Positions 44,106 to 55,616 are shown, numbered from the stretch's first letter. The stretch is DNA of 64,000 nt from Whitmania pigra (GCA_021613335.1 JAJTWR010000365.1:181001-245000), one strand, 5' to 3'. Made by a program: numbers and translations. The notes: generated by a model from the letters alone, not told the origin.

Positions 44106-47100
44106 TCATGTCTCACGAGGACACAGGACTCGGACTTCCAGACCCCTCTTTAAGCTGTTGATGCTGTTGTAGTTGGCAGTCATGAAGTAGTTCACATTTC
44201 TCTGAAACAGAAACCACTTTAAGCTTATTATAATATTACTAATGTCATAGTTATTGTTACAATTACAATTGTTATAATAATAAAAATATTAAACATTAAT
44301 TCATTCGTGCCATATATATTTACATATGTATATAATTAAGTACCTGTTGTGGTGGCGAAGATAACTTCCTCAACGTGTTTTCATCGATGCTCTCCGTCAC
44401 TCCAATGGCAACCATGTTTATGCCTGCTGCCTGACATCTTGCTATTTCATCCAGAAGATCAAACTCTCTGATGGTAGGCCTACCGTCCGTGATGATGACG
44501 GCCACGTTAGAAATGCCCGGTCTATCTCCCAACTGTCCGAACACCTCTGTTCTCATCTTTAGCAGACCGTCTGTAGTGGCCGTATCACCATCTGGATAAT
44601 AGAGCAGTTGATCGATTGCGTTCACCAAGGAACTGCTATCGAAATACCTGCATTCAATACAAAGGAAGTATCAAGGTAATTCTTAGTATAATGATTAATA
44701 AGTCATTTATTACTTGGTGTTACCTGGAATCTCAATTTGCTTATTTTAATAATTTTCACAAGGGCGATACTTAAATCTGATTTAAACTTAAGTTTGAAAA
44801 TAAGCTTTACCAAATATCTAATAGTTATATTACATGTAATACAATAATGTTGTGGTGAGGAACCAATGAGAGTGGAGCGCGCCCATGAACACAATGGAAC
44901 ATGTTCTATAAATAGTCTTGAGCTATCGCTCACTCTCTCGAAGTCCTAATCATCTCAGTTATGCAACGGACTATAATCAAATAAATAAATAAAATAAATA
45001 AATAAAATAAATAAATAAAGCTCACTCTCTCGCTCTCTCATGTAGTGACCGTGTGTAGTTTTTGTTTACTTGTGAATAAACCGTTACGTTAAACCTTGCC
45101 TTTCTTCGGGATCTCAGAGATATAACATTTTGGCGACGAGGATGGGATCCGAAGATAAATTTGTTTCTATGATGACGATGTTCATAGAAGAAAATCGACG
45201 ACGAGACGAAGAAAGCAAGAAACGAGACGAAGAAAACAAGAAACGCGACGAACTTTTGTTGCAACTGTTGGAGAAAGTCAATCTTCACTCGACTACACAT
45301 CGCCAAAGCGAAGAACTGATCACGGAAATGATCAGTAAGACACAGACTTTCAACTACGATCCTGAACATGGAGGCACGTTCACAAAATGGATCGAACGTT
45401 TCGAAGATGCAGTTGCAACTCACGGTTCACGATTGTCGGAGGAGGAGAGAGCGAGGGTGCTTGTGATGAAACTTGATACAGAAGTGTACAACCTGTTCCG
45501 GGACCACATTCGACCAAGGTCAACAAAGGATCTGAAGTATGATGAGGTCAAGGCAATCTTGGAGACGTTGTTTGGAGACAAAGATAGTATCTTCAGACGC
45601 AGATATGACGCACTCCGGGTTACGCTTGAGGACATGAACTTCCGAGCATACACCACAAAGGTCAACAGAATGTGCGAGCTGGCACTGGTAGATGAATTGA
45701 CAAAAGAGCAATTTAAATGCCTGATTTACATTTCTGGGATGAAGATGCAAGCACACGCCGACTTCCGAACAAGGTTACTGCAGAAGTTGGAGTTGCAACC
45801 AAACTGCACACTGGAGAACTTGAACAATGAATGCGAACACATTCTGACTCTGAGAAAAGATGCAAGTGCCATTGGAGAAGTCCTAAGTGCTGTGCAGGTG
45901 GTCCAGAGAAACAGCAGAAGGAAGCCTCGACCAGAGTTCCGTAGCAAAGAACCCGGCCGACCTTCAACTGTAAGGAGATGTTTCATCTGTGACGAGACAA
46001 CTCATCTGGCAAAGAGTTGTACCAAGAAATTGAGAGTAAAGAAGATCGATGACAGCCAAAAAAGGGGGAAAAGGAAATTTGCCAAGATCGATTTTGGAAG
46101 CATCAAGATTGATATGCAGCTTGACTCGGGTGCAGATGTAACCATCATCAACGCGGACACATGGGAGAAGATTGGAGCTCCAGATCCGGACAAGTCTTCA
46201 GTGTCACTGTCAGCTGCAAATGGCACCCCGATTGAGGTAATTGGTTGTTTCGAAGTGCAATTCCGCTGCCAAGGGCTCACTGGCCATGGTCGCTGCTTCA
46301 TGGCTAAGGACTTGGACCAGCTTTTGGGCATTGAGTGGCTAGACCAGTTGCCACCATTTGCAAAGGCCTTCAACTCCATCTGCTGTCAAGTGGAACAGAG
46401 AACAGTTGAAGTAGGAGGTCTGTCCCAAGAATTGTCCGACAGACACTCAGAGGTCTTCAAGGAGGAACTGGGCCGATGCTCCATGAAGAAGGCAGAACGT
46501 TTTGTGGACACCTTCAAGAGGACTTTTCAGAAGTTGAGAGGGGAGGGAGCCTCAGCAGAAAACTGCATTGGACGACAGTTGAGGACTCCGGTAAGTGATT
46601 TACAGTTGCAGAGTCATCTACAACAGGAAGCGATGAAAGGCAAAGCGCAGCAGATGCGCAAGGTATATCGCAGGGAGTTTGCCGAAGGGGACACAGTGTA
46701 CTTGAGGCTGTATGAAGATCCACGAGGTCGATGGGCCCCAGGAGTGGTCATCAGAAGACTTGGAACGGTACTCTATAATGTCCGATGCAACAGCAAGATT
46801 GTCAAACGACACGCGAATCAGCTGAGACCTCGGACAGTGGATGACGCCTTCAACGTCATGATGGATACCTTTAACCTGCCTCTACTGCCCCTCAGCCAAC
46901 CGGAAAGTAACAACATGAGTGCTACACAGCCCAGCACGACAGAAGTTCTTATCAAAGCAGACCAGGCCCCACGACCAAAGAGGAGACGCCGACCGCCGAA
47001 GAGATTGGAGATGGACGCGCCCAAGAAGAAGTACGAACTTGTTAGGGGGGGAGGTGTTGTGGTGAGGAGCCAATGAGAGTGGAGCGCTCCATGAACACAA

Positions 47101-47635
47101 TGGAACATGTTCTATAAATAGCCTTGAGCTATCGCTCACTCTCTCGCTCTCTCATGTAGTGACCGTGTGTAGATGTTGTTTATTTGTGAATAAACCGTTA
47201 CGTTAAACCTTGCATTTCTTCGGGATCTCAGAGATATAACAAATAATACATTACTTAATGAGGTTATATTGAAATGATATGAATATCACAAAGCATTACT
47301 ACTGAAATACAAATTTCAAACCAACGATTAACCTAAGCGTTTGTTTATTTAATTATTTGAGTCTTCGCATAACTAATGTGTTTTGGACTTAACTAACCTG
47401 TCCAGAGGCCAAGCAACATAAGCCGTGGTACTAAAAATGACCATGGCAACCCTATTGGCATGGGGACCCACGGCAAGACTCGATACGACGTCCTTCAAGA
47501 AGGTCTTCAGTTTCTCAAAGTTGTTGCAGCTCCTGTGTCTACCGTAGATAAATCTTGGATCAGTGTTGCATATGCTGCCCGAGGTATCCACAACAAAGGT
47601 TATGTCGGCCACAGCCGAGGTGGACGTGCAGATTG
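44106..47635 (-). CDS. vWA-domain module, unit 3 (intron carries an LTR element)
   Basis: Exons A 47635-47398, B 44647-44344 and C 44201-44106. The intron between A and B holds the 2.4-kb LTR element 44848-47241, yet both exons remain intact and in phase. Upstream linker exons L 47838-47791 (48 bp) and P 48302-48261 (42 bp, Pro-rich) both have GT-AG sites and phase 1-1. Only about 330 bp separates P from the stop of unit 4, and no signal-peptide exon is visible there. MIDAS residues intact. Exon C has one change (RNV for RDV). Confidence 0.85.
44928..45032 (+). mobile_element. Short retroelement tail inserted in the 5' LTR
   Basis: A 79-bp insert (44941-45019) ending in an (AAATA)n-type tail, flanked by perfect 13-bp direct repeats GCTCACTCTCTCG (44928-44940 and 45020-45032). 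Absent from the other LTRs. The tail and target duplication identify a severely 5'-truncated non-LTR element or a SINE copied by one. Confidence 0.85.
45142..47076 (+). CDS. Gag-protease-integrase C-terminus fusion frame of element 1
   Basis: Single open frame of 645 codons from the ATG at 45142 (a TTG four codons earlier is unlikely). Parts: charged N-terminal coiled-coil-like stretch, Gag capsid-like region, CCHC knuckle CFICDETTHLAKSC, aspartic protease LDSGAD. After CSMKKAE it jumps to the integrase C-terminal region FVDTFKRTFQ and a basic tail RPKRRRRPPKR. Compared with element 2, about 2.07 kb and a further 75 bp are missing, both without breaking the frame. It lacks all replication enzymes except protease, so any mobility would need help in trans. 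No envelope gene. Confidence 0.88.
   Translation: MGSEDKFVSMMTMFIEENRRRDEESKKRDEENKKRDELLLQLLEKVNLHSTTHRQSEELITEMISKTQTFNYDPEHGGTFTKWIERFEDAVATHGSRLSEEERARVLVMKLDTEVYNLFRDHIRPRSTKDLKYDEVKAILETLFGDKDSIFRRRYDALRVTLEDMNFRAYTTKVNRMCELALVDELTKEQFKCLIYISGMKMQAHADFRTRLLQKLELQPNCTLENLNNECEHILTLRKDASAIGEVLSAVQVVQRNSRRKPRPEFRSKEPGRPSTVRRCFICDETTHLAKSCTKKLRVKKIDDSQKRGKRKFAKIDFGSIKIDMQLDSGADVTIINADTWEKIGAPDPDKSSVSLSAANGTPIEVIGCFEVQFRCQGLTGHGRCFMAKDLDQLLGIEWLDQLPPFAKAFNSICCQVEQRTVEVGGLSQELSDRHSEVFKEELGRCSMKKAERFVDTFKRTFQKLRGEGASAENCIGRQLRTPVSDLQLQSHLQQEAMKGKAQQMRKVYRREFAEGDTVYLRLYEDPRGRWAPGVVIRRLGTVLYNVRCNSKIVKRHANQLRPRTVDDAFNVMMDTFNLPLLPLSQPESNNMSATQPSTTEVLIKADQAPRPKRRRRPPKRLEMDAPKKKYELVRGGGVVVRSQ
47055..47241 (+). 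repeat. 3' LTR of element 1
   Basis: 187-bp LTR starting TGTTGTGG and ending TATAACA. Compared with the 5' copy it differs at several sites (for example GAGCCAAT for GAACCAAT, GCATTTC for GCCTTTC). Confidence 0.92.
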
Positions 47636-48630
47636 CTTCATGGAGTTGGAGTGAAGATTAAACAAATTAATTCAGCGGGAGTTAATTAGATAATTGCAAA
47701 TATTTAATGTTGATAACGTCGATAACAACATCCATTTATAACATTTATAATTAAACATTAAGTAATATGATACTAATAAGCAGAAATTACTTTTTGGAGT
47801 AAAGCTTTGATGTGTTGTTCGGGGAAAAGTGGGAGTTGCTGAAGAAGACCGTTATTTTAACTTTTAGAGTAATTTAGAATTATCAAAAACACATTTTAAT
47901 TGATAAGAATAATATAAGCAAAAAATTAAAAGCAATTAAATTATAGCAAATTATAATAAACATTTAAATCAAAAGACATGAAATGCTGTTGTAATAACGT
48001 GGTTCGGGAAACTTGTAAGTCAATTGTTAAGCTTATTGAGCCACTATTCGAACTGATTACTTCCGTGGATCATAAGGATTTACAGGGTCAGGTATGAGAT
48101 TTTTAAATCTCATATGGAGAATTCGGAAATGTGGAGTTTTTTGTGCAATGATTTTTATGGCAATAAAAATAATTATAACAATTAAAAATAATTAATATAA
48201 TGCAATATAATCTTATTGCGCGGTTATAGCATTATTTCAAATTGATATTTGGAGACCTACTCAATGCGGGCTGTCTCACAATAGGAGGTGGCGTAAACCT
48301 GGCTGAAATGACAGAAACATAGGACAGGTTTCATCACCAAGAAATAAAATATAAGTTAAACTACCATTGCGATGAAACTTGGCGGTTAAGTTATGTAAGA
48401 TATTTGACAATTTATAAAATTTTCTATGCGACAATTGTTAAATTATAAAAACAGTAAATCGTTACAGCCTATTGAGAACTTTACGAACGTATGTTATAGC
48501 ATAATATTATCATCAAATATTATTTACAAATATAAGTAATTCTAAACGTTAAAGAATTGTTATCACAAGTATTATTAAAACAATATTAAAAATAAGGTAT
48601 AAATATTGCATAAATAGGATGTTACATAAA

Positions 48631-49736
48631 TCATGTCTCACGAGGACACAGGACTCGGACTTCCAGACCCCTCTTTATGTTGTTGATGCTGTTGTAGTTG
48701 GCAGTCATGAAATAGTTCACATCTCTCTGAAACATAAACAATTTTCAGCTCATTAAAATATTATTAATGTTATTGCGATTAACATTGTCATATAGATAAA
48801 AATTATTAATATAAATTCATTCATGCAATATCTATTTTTAAAATATATAAATAATTACCTGATGTGGTGGCGAAGATAGCTTCCTCAATGTGTTTTCATC
48901 GACGCTCTTCGTCACTCCAATAACAACCATGTTTATGCCTGCTGCTTGACATCTTATTATTTCATCCTGAAGATCAAATTCTTTGATGGTAGGCCTACCG
49001 TCCGTGATGATGACGGCCACGTTAGAAATGCCCGGTCTATCTCCCGACTGTCCGAACACCTCGGTCCTCATCTTTTGCAGACCATCCGTGGTGGCCGTAT
49101 CACCATCCGGATAATACAGTAGATGGTCGATAGCATATACCAAGGAATTTCTATCAAAATATCTGCATTCAATACAATAGAAGCATTCAGAAAATGATTT
49201 GGGCAATCATTGAATAATCAGATATCATTTGGAAAGTTGCTTACACTAATAATTTCCATACTAGCGATACTTAGATCTGATTCATACTTAAGTTTGAAAA
49301 TATGTTTTACCAAACATCGAATACTTACATTACATATAATACAATAATCCATTACTTAATGCGGTTATATTGAGATGATACGAATATCATACAGCATTAC
49401 AATTGATATACAAATTTCAAACAAACGATTAACCTAAGCGTTTATTTATTTAATTATTTGGGTCTTCGCATAACCAATGTGTTTTGGACTTAACTAACCT
49501 GTCCAGAGGCCAAGCAACATGAGCCGTGGTACTAAAAATGACCATGGCGACCCTATTGGCATTGGGACCAACAGCAAGACTCGATACGATGTCCTTCAAG
49601 AAGGTCTTCAGTTTCTCAAAGTTGTTGCAGCTCCTGTGTCTACCGTAGATAAATCTTGGATCAGTGTTGCATATGCTGCCCGAAGTATCCACAACAAAGG
49701 TTATGTCGGCCACAGCCGAGGTGGACGTGCAGATTG
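48631..49736 (-). CDS. vWA-domain module, unit 4
   Basis: Exons A 49736-49499, B 49162-48859 and C 48726-48631, open and in phase. Linker exons L 49939-49892 and P 50372-50331 (same 48 and 42 bp sizes as unit 3). MIDAS DTSGS and ITDGRP intact. Exon A is the units 1-3 type. The first half of B (YFDRNSLVYAIDHLLYY) is the units 5-6 type and the second half the unit 2 type: a clear mosaic. No first exon found between it and the LTR elements. Confidence 0.86.
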
Positions 49737-49939
49737 CTTCATGGAGTTGGAGTAATGATAAAACAAATTAATTCAACGGGAGTTGATTAGATAATTGAAA
49801 ATATTTAATGTTGATAACGTCGATAACAACATCCATTTATAACATTTATAATTAAACATTAAGTAATATGATACTAATTAGCAGAAATTACTTTTTGGAG
49901 TAAAGCTTTGATGTGTTGTTCGGGGAAAAGTGGGAGTTG

Positions 49940-51387
49940 CTGAAGAAGACCGTTATTTTAACTTTTAGAGTAATTTAGAATTATCAAAAATACATTTTAA
50001 TTGATAAGAATAATATAAGCAAGAAATTAAAAGCAATGAAATTATAGCAACGAACATTTAAATCAAAAGACATGAAATGCTGTTGTAATAACGTGGTTCG
50101 GGAAACTTGGAAGTCAATTGTTAAGTTTATTGAGCCACTATTCGAACTGATTACTTCCGTGGATCATAAAGATTTACAGGGTCAGGTATGAGATTTTTAG
50201 ATCTCATATGGAGAATTCAGAAATGTGGAGTTTTTTGTGCATATATAATAATTAGAAATAATTAATATAATGCAATATAATCTTATTGCGCGGTTTTAGC
50301 ATTATTTCAAATTGATATTTGGAGACCTACTCAATGCGGGCAGTCTCACAATAGGACCTGGCATGGACCGGGCTGAAATGACAAAAACATAGGACAGGCT
50401 TCATCATCAAGAAATAATATATAAGCTAAACCACCATTGCGGGGAGACTTAGCGGTTAAGTTATATAATATATTTGACAATTTATAAAATTTTCTAAGCG
50501 GGCGGTCTCACAATAGGGCCTGGCGTAGACCATCAACAACAACAATAATAATTATGATATTTACAATAATTTTAATATAATATAATATAATTTAATATTT
50601 TAACATTAATAATAATATTTACATACCGGGATTAATTGCATGAAGATTGATTTAAAGAATTTGTGATTGAACATTGCTCTATAAATACCAAGGAAGTTAA
50701 TAATTAACTACTCTTAATGCAAAACCATTACAAAAATTTGTTTTTAAGTATTTGCAATATTTGCATTTATTTCAAAAATTATTCGATATTACAGTTTCTC
50801 TCTAGCATTACTTTCCCATTTGATTTTTTAAAAATTATTTAGAGCTACAAGAATATTCAATGAAAACAATTGTATTCAAAAGCTGCACATGAAATATTGA
50901 ATACTTAATTACCCTTTGTGTATGAGCACGATTATCAAAATTGAAAATGTTAATTTGACTTATTTGAGTAAAGTGATTCTGTAATGGTTGTCGACCGGTA
51001 TAACTGAGGTGCCCCATCTTATTTGTTCTAAATGTTGTAACTGTGGTTGGATAATAGATCGCGGTGCTCCGGTTTCGAGAATGACATAAACCTTTTTTAT
51101 TTTCTATTTGTTCTTTTATTTTAAGGGCTGTTGCCTTTCTAGTGACAGAGCTTTTTTAAGTTAAATCTGCTTTCGCCCCTTAAAACTCAGAGCTCGTAAT
51201 TTTTTCCGATTTGATCTTTCCCGCATCTGCCCCTCCTATAATTGCTCTGCAGTTTCTTTTTATGAGACCTGGTCTCTTAAATATGAAACATTTTCGATCT
51301 TCATTCCGATATCAAAGGTCTGCATTTAAATTGTTTTGGTTTTATATTTGTTCATAAAGTTTCCTAACTAGTTGACTTTATCCTTTT
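49940..51387. other. Spacer upstream of vWA unit 4
   Basis: Contains linker exon P (50372-50331) and a second partial copy of the same motif near 50,490-50,530, then about 850 bp of AT-rich sequence with nothing recognised. Confidence 0.5.
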
Positions 51388-51572
51388 TGTTGTGGTGAGG
51401 AACCAATGAGAGTGGAGCGCGCCATGAACACAATGGAACATGTTCTATAAATAGCCTTGAGCTATCGCTCACTCTCTCTCTCTCGTGTAGTGACCGTGTG
51501 TAGTTGTTGTTTACTTGTGAATAAACCGTTACGTTAAACCTTGCCTTTCTTCGGGATCTCAGAGATATAACA
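51388..51572 (+). repeat. 5' LTR of element 2
   Basis: 185 bp, TGTTGTGG…TATAACA. Contains TATAAATA at 51446-51453 and AATAAA at 51520-51525. Identical by eye to 55617-55801. Confidence 0.96.
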
Positions 51573-51586
51573 TTTTGGCGACAAGG

Positions 51587-52396
51587 ATGGGATCCGAAGA
51601 TAAATTCGTTTCTACGATGACGATGTTCATGGAAGAAAGCAAGAAACGAGACGAAGAAAACAAGAAACGCGACGAACTTTTGTTGCAACTGTTGGAGAAG
51701 GTCAATCTTCACTCGACTACACATCGTCAAGGCGAAGAACTGATCACGGAAATGATCAGTAAGACTCAGACCTTCAACTACGATCCTGAACATGGAGGCA
51801 CGTTCACAAAATGGATCGAACGTTTCGAAGATGCAGTTGCAACTCACGGTTCACGATTGTCGGAGGAGGAGAGAGCGAGGGTGCTTGTGATGAAACTTGA
51901 TACAGAAGTGTACAACCTGTTCCGGGACCACATTCGACCAAGGTCAACAAAGGATCTGAAGTATGATGAGGTCAAGGCAATCTTGGAGACGTTGTTTGGA
52001 GACAAAGATAGTATCTTCAGACGCAGATATGACGCACTCCGGGTTACGCTTGAGGACATGAACTTCAGAGCATACACCACGAAGGTCAACAGAATGTGCG
52101 AGCTGGCACTGGTAGACGAATTGACAAAAGAGCAATTTAAATGCCTGATTTACATTTCTGGGATGAAGATGCAAGCACACGCCGACTTCCGAACAAGGTT
52201 GCTGCAGAAGTTGGAGCTGCAACCAAACTGCACACTGGAGGACTTGAACAATGAATGCGAACACATTCTTTCTCTGAGAAAAGATGCAAGTGCCATCGGA
52301 GAAGCCCAAGTGCTGTGCAGGTGGTCCAGAGAAACAGCAGAAGGAAGCCTCGACCAGAGTTCCGTAGCAAAGAACCCGGCCGACCTTCAACTGTAA
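51587..52396 (+). CDS. Gag of element 2, truncated by a frameshift
   Basis: Gag-like frame from the ATG at 51587: charged KKRDEENKKRDELLLQ helix, then a capsid-like region (FTKWIERFEDAVATHG, EEERARVLVMKLD). It matches element 1 closely, but the N-terminal repeat is shorter. A one-base loss near 52,303 relative to element 1 throws it out of frame, so it ends at 52396 before the CCHC knuckle, which continues in another frame. Confidence 0.85.
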   Translation: MGSEDKFVSTMTMFMEESKKRDEENKKRDELLLQLLEKVNLHSTTHRQGEELITEMISKTQTFNYDPEHGGTFTKWIERFEDAVATHGSRLSEEERARVLVMKLDTEVYNLFRDHIRPRSTKDLKYDEVKAILETLFGDKDSIFRRRYDALRVTLEDMNFRAYTTKVNRMCELALVDELTKEQFKCLIYISGMKMQAHADFRTRLLQKLELQPNCTLEDLNNECEHILSLRKDASAIGEAQVLCRWSRETAEGSLDQSSVAKNPADLQL

Positions 52397-53637
52397 GGAG
52401 ATGTTTCATCTGTGACGAGACAACTCATCTGGCAAAGAGTTGTCCCAAGAAATTGAGAGTAAAGAAGATCGATGACAACCAAAAAAGGGGGAAGAGAAAA
52501 TTTGCCAAGATCGATTTTGGAGACATCAAGATTGATATGCAGCTTGACTCGGGTGCAGATGTAACCATCATCAACACGGACACATGGAAGAAGATTGGAG
52601 CTCCAGATCTGGACAAGTCTTCAGTGTCACTGTCAGCTGCAAATGGCACCCCGATTGAGGTACTTGGTTGTTTCGATGTGCAATTCCGCTGCCAAGGGTT
52701 CACTGGCCATGGTCGCTGCTTCATGGCTAAGGATGTGGACCAGCTTTTGGGCATTGAGTGGCTGGACCAGTTGCCACCATTTGCGAAGGCCTTCAACGCC
52801 ATCTGCTGTCAAGTGGAACAGAGATCAGTTGAAGTAGGAGGTCTGTCCCAAGAACTGTCCGACAGATACCCCGAGGTCTTCAAAGAGGAACTGGGCCGAT
52901 GCTCCATGAAGAAGGCAGAACTAAGAATTAAAGAAGGAAGTTGCCCGATCTTCTGTAGGCCGAGGAAGATTCCCTTCATGTTAGAGAAAGCTGTGGACAT
53001 CGAGTTAGACCGTCTCGTGCAAGCAGGAGTTCTGAAGAAGGTAGATTACAGTCATTGGGCTGCACCGATAGTTATCGTGCACAAGAAGAATGGGACTGTC
53101 AGGATCTGCGCCGACTTCAAGACGGGCCTGAATGAAGCACTGGAGACACACCGACATCCACTGCCGACTCCAGAAGAAATCTTCTCTCACCTGAACCAAG
53201 GCGCATGGTTCACCCAGATTGACTTGGCAGATGCATACCTGCAGATGGAAGTCAATGAGGACTCAAAGGAACTGGTGACTATCAACACACACAGGGGACT
53301 GTTCCAGTACCAGCGACTACCCTTTGGAGTCAAGTGCGCACCCGGCATTTTCCAAGAGGCTATGGACGGCATGCTTGCCGGATTACAAGGTTGTGCAGCG
53401 TACCTGGACGACATCATCGTTAGTGGTACAACATTGGAGGAGCACAATCAGAACGTCCATGCCCTTTTCAAGAGGATCACAGAGTGTGGATTTCGCGTCC
53501 GAATGGAAAAGTGTTCGTTCGTGAAGAAGGAGATCAAGTTTCTGGGGATTCTGATTAGCAAGGATGGACGTCGACCAGACCCAGAGAAAATCCACGCGAT
53601 CACCGAAATGCCGTCGCCAAGGATAAGAAGCAGTTGA
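52313..53637 (+). CDS. Zinc knuckle, protease and RT N-part of element 2
   Basis: Frame open from upstream of 52313 to 53637. CCHC knuckle CFICDETTHLAKSC, protease LDSGADVTIIN, then RT: VRICADFK, FTQIDLADAYLQ (motif A), LPFGVKCAPGIFQ (motif B) and the catalytic YLDDIIV. It ends when a one-base difference near 53,618-53,622 shifts the frame; the rest of pol goes on at 53634. Catalytic residues are all present. Confidence 0.88.
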
Positions 53638-55607
53638 AATCCTTCTTGGGCATGATAAGTTTCTACTCGTCTTTTGTTCCAGAGATGCGATCCATGAGGG
53701 GACTCCTGGATGACCTGGAGAAGGAAGACAACTTTTTGTGGACTGCTGAGCATCAGGGAGCCTTCGACAAACTGAAGATGGTGCTGCAGTCGGATCTGCT
53801 GGTGACACATTTCAGACCTGAAATTGACATTGTGGTTGCTGCTGACGCATGTGAGTATGGAGTAGGTGCGGTGATCTCACACCGATTCCCGAACGGCACG
53901 GAAAAGGCCATAGCACATGCGGGAAGAAGCCTGACAAAAGCAGAGCAGAACTACGGGCAGATTGAAAAAGAAGCTCTTGCGCTGGTATTCGGTGTCAGAA
54001 AATTTCATAGATACCTGTATGGACGAAGCTTCACGCTGTTGACGGACCACAAACCACTGCTGTCCATTTTTGGATCAAAGACAGGAGTGTCCGCTCATTC
54101 AGCCAATCGACTCCAAAGATGGGAACTCTCATTACTCAGTTATGAGTTCAGGATTGAGTATAGAAAGACAGACCACTTTGGACAAGCCGATGCATTATCC
54201 CGACTCATCGCTTCGAAGTCGCCAGAACCCGAGGATGTCATCATCGCAAAGATTGAGAAGGACATTCAAGCACTTCGTAGTGATGTGATCCGCCAGTTGC
54301 CAGTAACACACAAGGACATTCGGAAGATGACCGAAAGTGACGAGCTACAGATTGTGGTGCAAGCCGTGCTGTCAGGACGTTGGCCAGATTTCCGGACTGG
54401 ATCGTTGACACATGCCTTCCACAGTCGTGCTAAAGACCTGTCAGTGCATGATGGAGTCCTTTTCCTAGGAATGCGAGCGGTTGTTCCCTTAGCACTACGA
54501 CATCGTGTTCTGAAAATGCTTCATGAAGGTCACCCAGGATGCACACGGATGAAACTCATAGCTCGAAGGTGTGTTTATTGGCATGGCATCGACAGGGATA
54601 TTGAAGAGCAGGTGAAGAATTGCAGCGCTTGTCAGGATGCTGCAAAAATGCCTGCAAGGAATGAACCGTCACCATGGCCAACACCGAATTGTGCATGGGA
54701 GAGGATCCACGTTGATTTTGCCGGACCCCTGGAAGGATTAATGTTCCTCATAGTAGTGGATGCCTACTCCAAGTGGCCTGAAGTAGTTCAGATGTTATCA
54801 ACAACAGCCACTTGCACAATTAAAGAGTTAACAAGAATCTTTGCCCAGCATGGATTCCCAAAAGTACTCGTGTCGGACAATGGAACGCAGTTCACATCTC
54901 AGGAGTTCCAGAGTTACTGTCAGCAGTATGGTATCCAGCACATCCGTTCACCTCCATATCACCCACAGAGTAATGGTCAGGCAGAACGTTTTGTGGACAC
55001 CTTCAAGAGGACTTTTCAGAAGTTGAGAGGGGAGGGAGCCACATCAGATGTGATACAGAAGTTTCTGTGGACCTACAGATCGACTCCATGTTTGTCATCT
55101 CCAGGCCAGAAGACACCCGCAGAAAACTGCATTGGACGACAGTTGAGGACTCCGGTAAGTGATTTACAGTTGCAGAGTCATCTACAACAGGAAGCGATGA
55201 AAGACAAAGCGCAGCAGACGCGCAAGGTACATCGCAGGGAGTTTGCCGAAGGGGACACAGTGTACTTGAGGCTGTATGAAGATCCACGAGGTCGATGGGC
55301 CCCAGGAGTGGTCATCAGAAGACTTGGAACGGTGCTCTATGATGTCCGATGCGACAGCAAGATTGTCAAACGACACGCGAATCAGCTGAGACCTCGGACA
55401 GTGGAGGACGCCTTCAACGTCATGATGGATACCTTTAACCTGCCTCTACTGCCCCTCAGCCAACCGGAAGGTAACAACATGAGTGCTACAGAGCCCAGCA
55501 CGACAAGTTCTTATCGAAGCAAACCAGGCCCCACGACTAAAGAGGAGACGCCGACCGCCGAAGAGATTGGAGATGGACGCGTCCAAGAAGAAGTACGAAC
55601 TTGTTAG
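53634..55607 (+). CDS. RNase H and integrase part of pol, element 2
   Basis: RNase H: VAADACEYGVGAVIS, IEKEALALVFGVRKFHRYLY, LTDHKPL, DALSRL. Integrase: HHCC finger (HEGHPGCTRMKL and CSACQDA) and the catalytic core HVDFAGPLEG, VSDNGTQFTSQEF, YHPQSNGQAERF, giving the DDE triad. The C-terminal region shares sequence with element 1. A two-base loss near 55,505 replaces the basic tail seen in element 1 with an unrelated acidic one before the stop. Confidence 0.9.
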   Translation: MKSFLGMISFYSSFVPEMRSMRGLLDDLEKEDNFLWTAEHQGAFDKLKMVLQSDLLVTHFRPEIDIVVAADACEYGVGAVISHRFPNGTEKAIAHAGRSLTKAEQNYGQIEKEALALVFGVRKFHRYLYGRSFTLLTDHKPLLSIFGSKTGVSAHSANRLQRWELSLLSYEFRIEYRKTDHFGQADALSRLIASKSPEPEDVIIAKIEKDIQALRSDVIRQLPVTHKDIRKMTESDELQIVVQAVLSGRWPDFRTGSLTHAFHSRAKDLSVHDGVLFLGMRAVVPLALRHRVLKMLHEGHPGCTRMKLIARRCVYWHGIDRDIEEQVKNCSACQDAAKMPARNEPSPWPTPNCAWERIHVDFAGPLEGLMFLIVVDAYSKWPEVVQMLSTTATCTIKELTRIFAQHGFPKVLVSDNGTQFTSQEFQSYCQQYGIQHIRSPPYHPQSNGQAERFVDTFKRTFQKLRGEGATSDVIQKFLWTYRSTPCLSSPGQKTPAENCIGRQLRTPVSDLQLQSHLQQEAMKDKAQQTRKVHRREFAEGDTVYLRLYEDPRGRWAPGVVIRRLGTVLYDVRCDSKIVKRHANQLRPRTVEDAFNVMMDTFNLPLLPLSQPEGNNMSATEPSTTSSYRSKPGPTTKEETPTAEEIGDGRVQEEVRTC

Positions 55608-55616
55608 GGGGGGAGG

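Larger units (their letters stand above)
44848..47241 (+). mobile_element. Gypsy/Mag-like LTR retrotransposon, internally deleted (element 1)
   Basis: 5' LTR 44848-45127 (280 bp, enlarged by a nested insertion), 3' LTR 47055-47241 (187 bp), flanked by the 5-bp duplication AATAA (44843-44847 and 47242-47246). The primer-binding site TGGCGACGAGGATGGGATCC starts at 45131 and is complementary to the 3' end expected of a tRNA-Ser. A G-rich polypurine tract precedes 47055. The LTRs differ at several positions, so the insertion is older than element 2. RT, RNase H and most of integrase are deleted. Lies in the intron of vWA unit 3. Confidence 0.95.

Noticed and set aside
45022..45423. 133-codon minus-strand frame, repeated at 51368-51847
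   Set aside because: Antisense shadow of the Gag frame of elements 1 and 2.
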